DNA of 9,414 nucleotides from Firmicutes bacterium UBA994 (lineage in GTDB: Bacteria; Bacillota; UBA994), in assembly GCA_002292025.1 (NCBI GenBank), contig DBBC01000144.1, forward strand, positions 1-9,414. The letters are read 5' to 3'. Positions within the stretch are counted from its first letter, which is position 1. Each line of letters begins with the position of its first letter. The position numbers and the translations under genes were made by a program. A model generated the notes under the pieces. That model had not been told where the DNA came from, searched no databases, and was given only the letters and a program-made list of their open reading frames with translations. Positions 5,307 to 9,414 of this stretch are shown here, in pieces.

Positions 5307-7388
5307 TTACTCCTCCGACTTCTTGGCGGCAGCTTGAATAATGGCTTCCGCCATATTACTTGGCACTTCCTCGTAGTGGGAAAACTCGGTCGTGAAGTAG
5401 CCCCTTCCTTGCGTCATGGAGCGCAGGTCTGTGGCATACTTGAATGTCTCGGCAAACGGCGCTTGCGCCTTAACACACTGGAATCTACCATGGGGTTCCA
5501 TCCCCATAATACGCCCGCGTTTTTTGTTAAGGTCCCCGATAATGTCACCCATGTAGTCGTCGGGCACCGTGACCTCGATATTGACGATCGGTTCAAGCAG
5601 GATAGGCTTACACGCCATAAATCCCTTCTTGAAGGCCAATGAGCCGGCAATCTTAAACGCTATCTCCGAGGAATCGACGGGATGGGAGGAGCCGTCTACC
5701 AGCGTTACACGCACGTCTACTACCGGAAAGCCTGCCAAAACCCCTTCATCTAGTGTCTCCCGGATGCCTTTTTCTACGGCAGGGATATAGTTGCGCGGCA
5801 CAGCGCCGCCAAAAACTTTGTCTACAAATTCAAATCCTGTGCCGCTGGTCAGCGGTTCCATCTCAATCCACACATGCCCAAACTGGCCTTTGCCGCCGGA
5901 TTGCTTTTTGTGTTTGCCTTCGACGCGCGTTGTGCCGCGGATGGTCTCGCGGTACGGAACACGAGGCGGGGAAAGCACAATATCCACACCAAACTTCTTG
6001 GCAATACGGCTGACGATGACATCAAGGTGCAGGTCCCCCATCCCTGAAACCAGCGTCTGTCTGGTTTCTAGGTCACGCCGCACTAAGAGAGTGGGGTCCT
6101 CTTCCTGTAGCCGCGTAAGCGAGCTGCCTATTTTCTCTTCGTCTCCCTTAGCTTTTGGCTCCGCAGCTTGCGAGATGACCGGCGCCGGGAAGGCTATGCG
6201 GCTATACCTAATCGGGTTGTCACGGTCGCACAGCGTATCGCCGGTACTCGTAGCAGTGAGCTTAGCCACGGCCCCAATGTCCCCCGCCACAAGTTCCGTA
6301 ACGGTTTCCTGTGTCTTGCCGCGCACAACAAAGAGCTGTCCTACTCTCTCCTGCGTATCTTTGTTGCTGTTAAATACCGCAGTGTCTGACTTAAAGACCC
6401 CCGAATAAACGCGGAAGAGGGAGAGCTTGCCTACAAAGGGGTCAGCCATAGTCTTAAACACAATGGCCGAGAACGGCGCCGCACGGGACGAAGGCCGCGT
6501 CTCGTCCTCACCCGACTTTAGATTTGTACCGACGGCAGCCGCGAGATCAAGCGGCGAAGGCAGATAGCGTACGCAGGCGTCAAGAAAAGCTTTGACTCCA
6601 ATGTTCCTCAGCGCGGAAGCGCAGAAGATCGGGACCAGCTTGCCGGAGACGATGCCTAGCTTAACCCCTTTCATTACCTCGTCGTCGGTCAATTGCTCAC
6701 CCTCTAGGTACTTCATTAACAGCTCGTCATCTGTCTCCGCGATCGTTTCCATCAGGGCGGCGCGATACTCTGCCACCTTGCCCTCTAACTCCGCCGGGAC
6801 AGCCTTTTCTTCGACCTTGCGGCCATTGTCGCTGAAATAATATGCCTTTTGCGTTAGCAGGTCGACAATACCGGCGAACTTGGCCTCCTGCCCAATCGGG
6901 ATATGCAAAGGTACGGCAGAAGTGCCAAACGTCCGCCGAATCTGTTCTACTACCCGGTCAAAGTTGGCGTTTTCGCGGTCCATTTTGTTAATGACAAAGG
7001 CGCGGGCCATGTTTCTTTCGCCTGCGTAATCCCACACCTTCTCTGTCCCGACCTCCACGCCCGAAACAGCACACGCAAAAACAAGGGCTATGTCAGCTGC
7101 GCGCAGCGCGCCCTTGACTTCGCCCACGAAATCAAAATAGCCGGGAGTATCGATAAAGTTAATCTTATGTTCTTGCCATACGCAAGGCCCAAGTGAGGTG
7201 GCGATAGAGATAGAGCGCTTAATCTCCTCTGGGTCATGATCGGACACCGTGTTTCCATCGTCCACGCGCCCCATGCGGTCAATAGCTTGGCTACTGTAGA
7301 GGGCAGCCTCCAAAAACGAGGTCTTTCCTGACCCTCCATGTCCTACTAGGCAAACATTACGCAGCTCTTCTGTGGCGTATCGCTTCAA
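5307..7388 (-). CDS. EF-G-like translational GTPase (EF-G-2 type)
   Basis: This 693-residue protein has the full EF-G domain order: GTPase domain (about 10-280), domain II (about 300-390), domain III (about 405-480), domain IV (about 485-600) and domain V (about 600-685). G motifs are GHGGSGKT (16-23), DTPGY (80-84), NKMD (134-137) and SAL (258-260). The P-loop, the switch I region (KRSISIAT instead of the usual RGITI), and Tyr84 in place of the G3 histidine (DTPGH) mark it as the EF-G-like group exemplified by Thermus thermophilus EF-G-2 rather than the main elongation factor. The domain IV tip keeps His569 and VDSSE, so it could still enter the decoding site. Its physiological role is not established. 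It lies between guaB and an rRNA methyltransferase, not beside rpsL/rpsG/tuf. TTG 7388 is used, with AAGGAGG 8 nt upstream and no competing in-frame ATG before it. Confidence 0.93.
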   Translation of the reverse strand: MKRYATEELRNVCLVGHGGSGKTSFLEAALYSSQAIDRMGRVDDGNTVSDHDPEEIKRSISIATSLGPCVWQEHKINFIDTPGYFDFVGEVKGALRAADIALVFACAVSGVEVGTEKVWDYAGERNMARAFVINKMDRENANFDRVVEQIRRTFGTSAVPLHIPIGQEAKFAGIVDLLTQKAYYFSDNGRKVEEKAVPAELEGKVAEYRAALMETIAETDDELLMKYLEGEQLTDDEVMKGVKLGIVSGKLVPIFCASALRNIGVKAFLDACVRYLPSPLDLAAAVGTNLKSGEDETRPSSRAAPFSAIVFKTMADPFVGKLSLFRVYSGVFKSDTAVFNSNKDTQERVGQLFVVRGKTQETVTELVAGDIGAVAKLTATSTGDTLCDRDNPIRYSRIAFPAPVISQAAEPKAKGDEEKIGSSLTRLQEEDPTLLVRRDLETRQTLVSGMGDLHLDVIVSRIAKKFGVDIVLSPPRVPYRETIRGTTRVEGKHKKQSGGKGQFGHVWIEMEPLTSGTGFEFVDKVFGGAVPRNYIPAVEKGIRETLDEGVLAGFPVVDVRVTLVDGSSHPVDSSEIAFKIAGSLAFKKGFMACKPILLEPIVNIEVTVPDDYMGDIIGDLNKKRGRIMGMEPHGRFQCVKAQAPFAETFKYATDLRSMTQGRGYFTTEFSHYEEVPSNMAEAIIQAAAKKSEE

Positions 7389-7396
7389 ACAGCATT

Positions 7397-7403
7397 CCTC
7401 CTT
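7397..7403 (-). promoter_or_regulatory. Ribosome binding site of the EF-G-like gene
   Basis: AAGGAGG on the minus strand is a perfect Shine-Dalgarno sequence 8 nt before TTG 7388. It supports the TTG start. The ATG immediately after it (7395) is in another frame and leads only to a short peptide. Confidence 0.75.
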
Positions 7404-7438
7404 GTGATATGGGGCGCTAGGCCGTTAACCTTCGCACC

Positions 7439-8899
7439 TCAGTTACCGCTGTAATTAGGGGCTTCCTTGGTGATATTGACGGTATGAGGGTGGCTCTCCT
7501 TTAATCCCGCACCGGTGATACGTACAAACTGCGTGTCCGCTTGCAGCTCCGCCACCGTGCGGCAGCCGCAATATCCCATGCCGGCCCGTAGTCCACCCAC
7601 CATTTGGTAAATGGTGTCCGCCAGCATCCCGCGGTAAGGCACCCGCCCCTCGATTCCTTCCGGCACGGATTTGCTGGCTTGCTCCTGAAAATAGCGGTCT
7701 TTACTGCCCTTCTCCATCGCCCCGAGGCTACCCATACCGCGATAGACCTTGTAGGTTCTGCCTTGGAAGATCTCCGTTTCTCCCGGGCTCTCCTCGGTTC
7801 CCGCCAAGAGATTGCCCAGCATCACCGTATCAGCTCCGGCCGCCAGTGCCTTAACTATATCGCCCGAGTATTTAATGCCGCCGTCAGCAACGATGGGCAC
7901 ACCCTTCGATGCTGCCGCTCGGGCACAGTTGAGCACCGCCGTAATCTGCGGCATGCCGACGCCGGCCACGACACGCGTGGTACAAATTGAGCCGGGCCCG
8001 ATGCCTACCTTTACGCCGTCTGCTCCGGCCTCAATCAAGTCGAGGGTTGCTTCGGCTGTAGCTACATTCCCCGCCACCAGTGCGACTTGTGGCCATGCCG
8101 CTTTCACCTCGCGCACCATGTTCAGTACACCCTCCGAGTGCCCATGCGCCGTATCTATAACTAATACATCGACACGCGAAACGATTAAAGCCTCCGCGCG
8201 TTCCATATTGCCGACTCCTACTCCGATAGCGGCCGCAACGCGCAGCCGACCCAAAGCGTCTTTCGTGGCGTTGGGGTATTGCCTCGTCTTCTCTATATCC
8301 TTGATGGTGATCAAGCCGCGCAACTGAAAGTTAGCGTCCACGAGGGGCAGCTTTTCAATCTTGTGCTTCCATAGGATGGCCTTAGCTTGCTCAGGGGTCG
8401 TGCCCACCGGGGCCGTGACCAGATTGTCTTTGGTCATAGCCGCGTCAATTTTAGCGTCTAGATCGACTTCGAATCTGATGTCGCGATTGGTAATTATGCC
8501 CACGAGCTTGCCGTTTACCACGATAGGCACACCCGAGATATGATACCGCTCCATCAGCCGCAGCGCATCGCGAATGGTGTGCTCCGGCGAAAGATAAATG
8601 GGGTCCGTGATTACGCCGTGCTCTGAGCGCTTGACCCGGTCTACATGCGATGCCTGCTGTTCAATGCTCATACTTTTGTGAATGATACCTATGCCGCCTT
8701 CACGGGCCATAGCAATCGCCATGCGCGCCTCGGTGACGGTATCCATCCCCGCGCTGACAATGGGCATGCTGAGTCTAACATCACGTGTCAGCCATGTGGA
8801 AGTATCTGCGTCCCGCGGCAGCACGTCCGACCTGCGCGGGATCAACAATACATCATCAAAAGTTAGTCCTTCGCTGGCAAATCTCTCTTGGCTATTCAC
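7439..8899 (-). CDS. guaB: IMP dehydrogenase
   Basis: GuaB oxidises IMP to XMP with NAD+, the committed step of guanine nucleotide synthesis, as a cytoplasmic tetramer. The 486-residue length is typical. The N-terminal LTFDDVLL (12-19) is diagnostic. Two CBS domains occupy about 95-205 between the halves of the TIM barrel. The catalytic loop GPGSICTTR (301-309) contains Cys306; IMP-phosphate-binding segments include VADGGIKYSGD (337-347), and MGSLGAM (389-395) is also conserved. The mobile flap has EGRVPY (417-422), the region of the catalytic Arg-Tyr pair. The C-terminal ESHPH (468-472) is also typical. The start is GTG 8899, preceded at 6 nt by AGGGGGTG, one mismatch from AGGAGGTG. A promoter lies just upstream, and the EF-G-like gene follows after 50 bp with no obvious terminator, so they may be cotranscribed. 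Nothing appears missing. Confidence 0.98.
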   Translation of the reverse strand: MNSQERFASEGLTFDDVLLIPRRSDVLPRDADTSTWLTRDVRLSMPIVSAGMDTVTEARMAIAMAREGGIGIIHKSMSIEQQASHVDRVKRSEHGVITDPIYLSPEHTIRDALRLMERYHISGVPIVVNGKLVGIITNRDIRFEVDLDAKIDAAMTKDNLVTAPVGTTPEQAKAILWKHKIEKLPLVDANFQLRGLITIKDIEKTRQYPNATKDALGRLRVAAAIGVGVGNMERAEALIVSRVDVLVIDTAHGHSEGVLNMVREVKAAWPQVALVAGNVATAEATLDLIEAGADGVKVGIGPGSICTTRVVAGVGMPQITAVLNCARAAASKGVPIVADGGIKYSGDIVKALAAGADTVMLGNLLAGTEESPGETEIFQGRTYKVYRGMGSLGAMEKGSKDRYFQEQASKSVPEGIEGRVPYRGMLADTIYQMVGGLRAGMGYCGCRTVAELQADTQFVRITGAGLKESHPHTVNITKEAPNYSGN

Positions 8900-8905
8900 T
8901 CACTG

Positions 8906-8913
8906 CACCCCCT
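8906..8913 (-). promoter_or_regulatory. Ribosome binding site of guaB
   Basis: AGGGGGTG on the minus strand resembles AGGAGGTG with a single mismatch and ends 6 nt before GTG 8899. It supports the GTG start, as there is no in-frame ATG near the conserved N-terminus. Confidence 0.65.
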
Positions 8914-8939
8914 AGCAATCAATAGCGGCTTGGTTACTT

Positions 8940-8968
8940 ATCCTACCATGTATGCGTCAGAGTGACAA
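8940..8968 (-). promoter_or_regulatory. Predicted sigma-A promoter of guaB with extended -10
   Basis: On the minus strand TTGTCA (8968-8963, 5 of 6 consensus) and TAGGAT (8945-8940, 4 of 6) are spaced 17 bp apart, with TG one base before the -10. This places a start near 8933 and a leader of roughly 34 nt. The gap after the cyclophilin gene is only 80 bp and shows no purine riboswitch-sized element. Confidence 0.7.
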
Positions 8969-8979
8969 GCGACGTCGTC

Positions 8980-9414
8980 TCACCGTCTAATGGTCGCAGG
9001 TGCGTTATACTGAACGCCAAATGTTTCTACCGTCACCCGTTGCATGATTTCCCGCGGTTCCAGCGCTAAATCGTTGCTGGCAGGGCCTTTGACGATGCGG
9101 TCTACAACCTCCATACCGGAGATAACGCGCCCGAAGGCCGCGTATTGGCGGTCAAGGTGCGGTGCGGCAGCGTGCATGATAAAGAATTGCGACCCCGCGG
9201 AATCAGGGTGCTGGCTGCGCGCCATAGAAATAACGCCGCGCTCGTGCAGCAGCGGGTTTCTCACCCCATTGGCCTCGAACTCGCCCCTGATGGCATAGCC
9301 CGGGTCACCGGTGCCTTTGCCCTCAGGGCAGCCCCCCTGTATCATAAAGCCGGGAATAATCCTGTGGAGCGCTAGGCCGCTGTAGAAGCCGTCCTGTACC
9401 AGCTTAAGGCTGTT
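8980..9414 (-). CDS. Cyclophilin-type peptidyl-prolyl cis-trans isomerase (5' end missing)
   Basis: This enzyme catalyses cis-trans isomerisation of X-Pro bonds and assists folding. The reading frame is open from the right window edge, so the gene begins outside; the first 23 codons seen lie before an internal Met codon at 9345 and clearly belong to the fold (DGFYSGLALHRIIPGF). The visible 144 residues cover most of the cyclophilin domain. The active-site residues equivalent to human CypA Arg55, Phe60, Gln63 and Phe113 are present as Arg18, Phe23, Gln26 and Phe78 of the visible part. The CypA Trp121 position is His86 (HLDRQYAAFG), as in many bacterial cyclophilins, which predicts weak cyclosporin binding. 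The tail after about residue 130 is short and not obviously a domain. Whether a signal peptide or lipobox exists cannot be judged because the N-terminus is absent. guaB follows after 80 bp with its own promoter. Confidence 0.95.
   Translation of the reverse strand, partial: NSLKLVQDGFYSGLALHRIIPGFMIQGGCPEGKGTGDPGYAIRGEFEANGVRNPLLHERGVISMARSQHPDSAGSQFFIMHAAAPHLDRQYAAFGRVISGMEVVDRIVKGPASNDLALEPREIMQRVTVETFGVQYNAPATIRR

Noticed and set aside
5791..6408. Plus-strand frame of 205 codons opposite the EF-G-like gene
   Set aside because: It is fully antisense to conserved EF-G domains II to IV and shows no recognisable motif.
7389..7438. Possible terminator between guaB and the EF-G-like gene
   Set aside because: No stable inverted repeat followed by a T-run is visible in the 50-bp gap.
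8900..8979. Possible purine or other riboswitch before guaB
   Set aside because: The gap is only 80 bp and contains a promoter with a leader of about 34 nt, too short for a known purine riboswitch.
7414..9379. The 11-bp string GCGCTAGGCCG occurs at 7414-7424 and 9369-9379
   Set aside because: One copy encodes conserved cyclophilin residues and the other lies in a short intergenic gap. Two copies of an 11-mer give no support for a repeat family.

Overview
The window is ordinary chromosomal housekeeping DNA, most likely from a Bacillota (Firmicutes) bacterium, probably a clostridial or related lineage. The reasons are the complete ctsR-mcsA-mcsB-clpC heat-shock arrangement, strong GGAGG-type ribosome binding sites, and GTG/TTG starts in a moderately GC-rich sequence (GC judged by eye, not counted). 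All eight genes lie on the minus strand, so transcription runs from high to low coordinates. Both ends are cut: the cyclophilin at the right lacks its N-terminus and ClpC at the left lacks its C-terminus.

In transcription order: (1) a cyclophilin-type peptidyl-prolyl isomerase (9414-8980, partial). (2) guaB, IMP dehydrogenase (8899-7439), with its own good sigma-A-type promoter in the 80-bp gap before it. (3) An EF-G-like translational GTPase of the EF-G-2 type (7388-5307). (4) An RlmI-type PUA/SAM-dependent 23S rRNA cytosine methyltransferase (5300-4122). The last two are 6 bp apart and form a probable guaB unit. Then a gap of about 165 bp holds a hairpin, a promoter and a CtsR operator. It is followed by the tightly packed stress operon: (5) ctsR (3956-3492), (6) mcsA (3486-2974), (7) mcsB (2969-1908), (8) clpC (1907-1, first 635 codons). 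No gap exceeds 300 bp, and no RNA genes, mobile elements, CRISPR arrays or long repeats were seen.

The stress operon is a self-contained circuit. CtsR represses its own operon through the 17-bp operator at 3989-4005. McsB, activated by the zinc protein McsA, phosphorylates arginines on CtsR and on damaged proteins. ClpC recognises phosphoarginine and feeds substrates to ClpP. Most of the expected key residues are visible. The exception worth checking is the ClpC N-domain: its second repeat lacks the GTEH motif that carries a phosphoarginine-binding glutamate in Bacillus subtilis.

I found no previously undescribed system. The most useful points are the operator and start-site correction for ctsR, the corrected start for mcsA, the asymmetric ClpC N-domain, and the non-canonical GTPase motifs of the EF-G-like protein.
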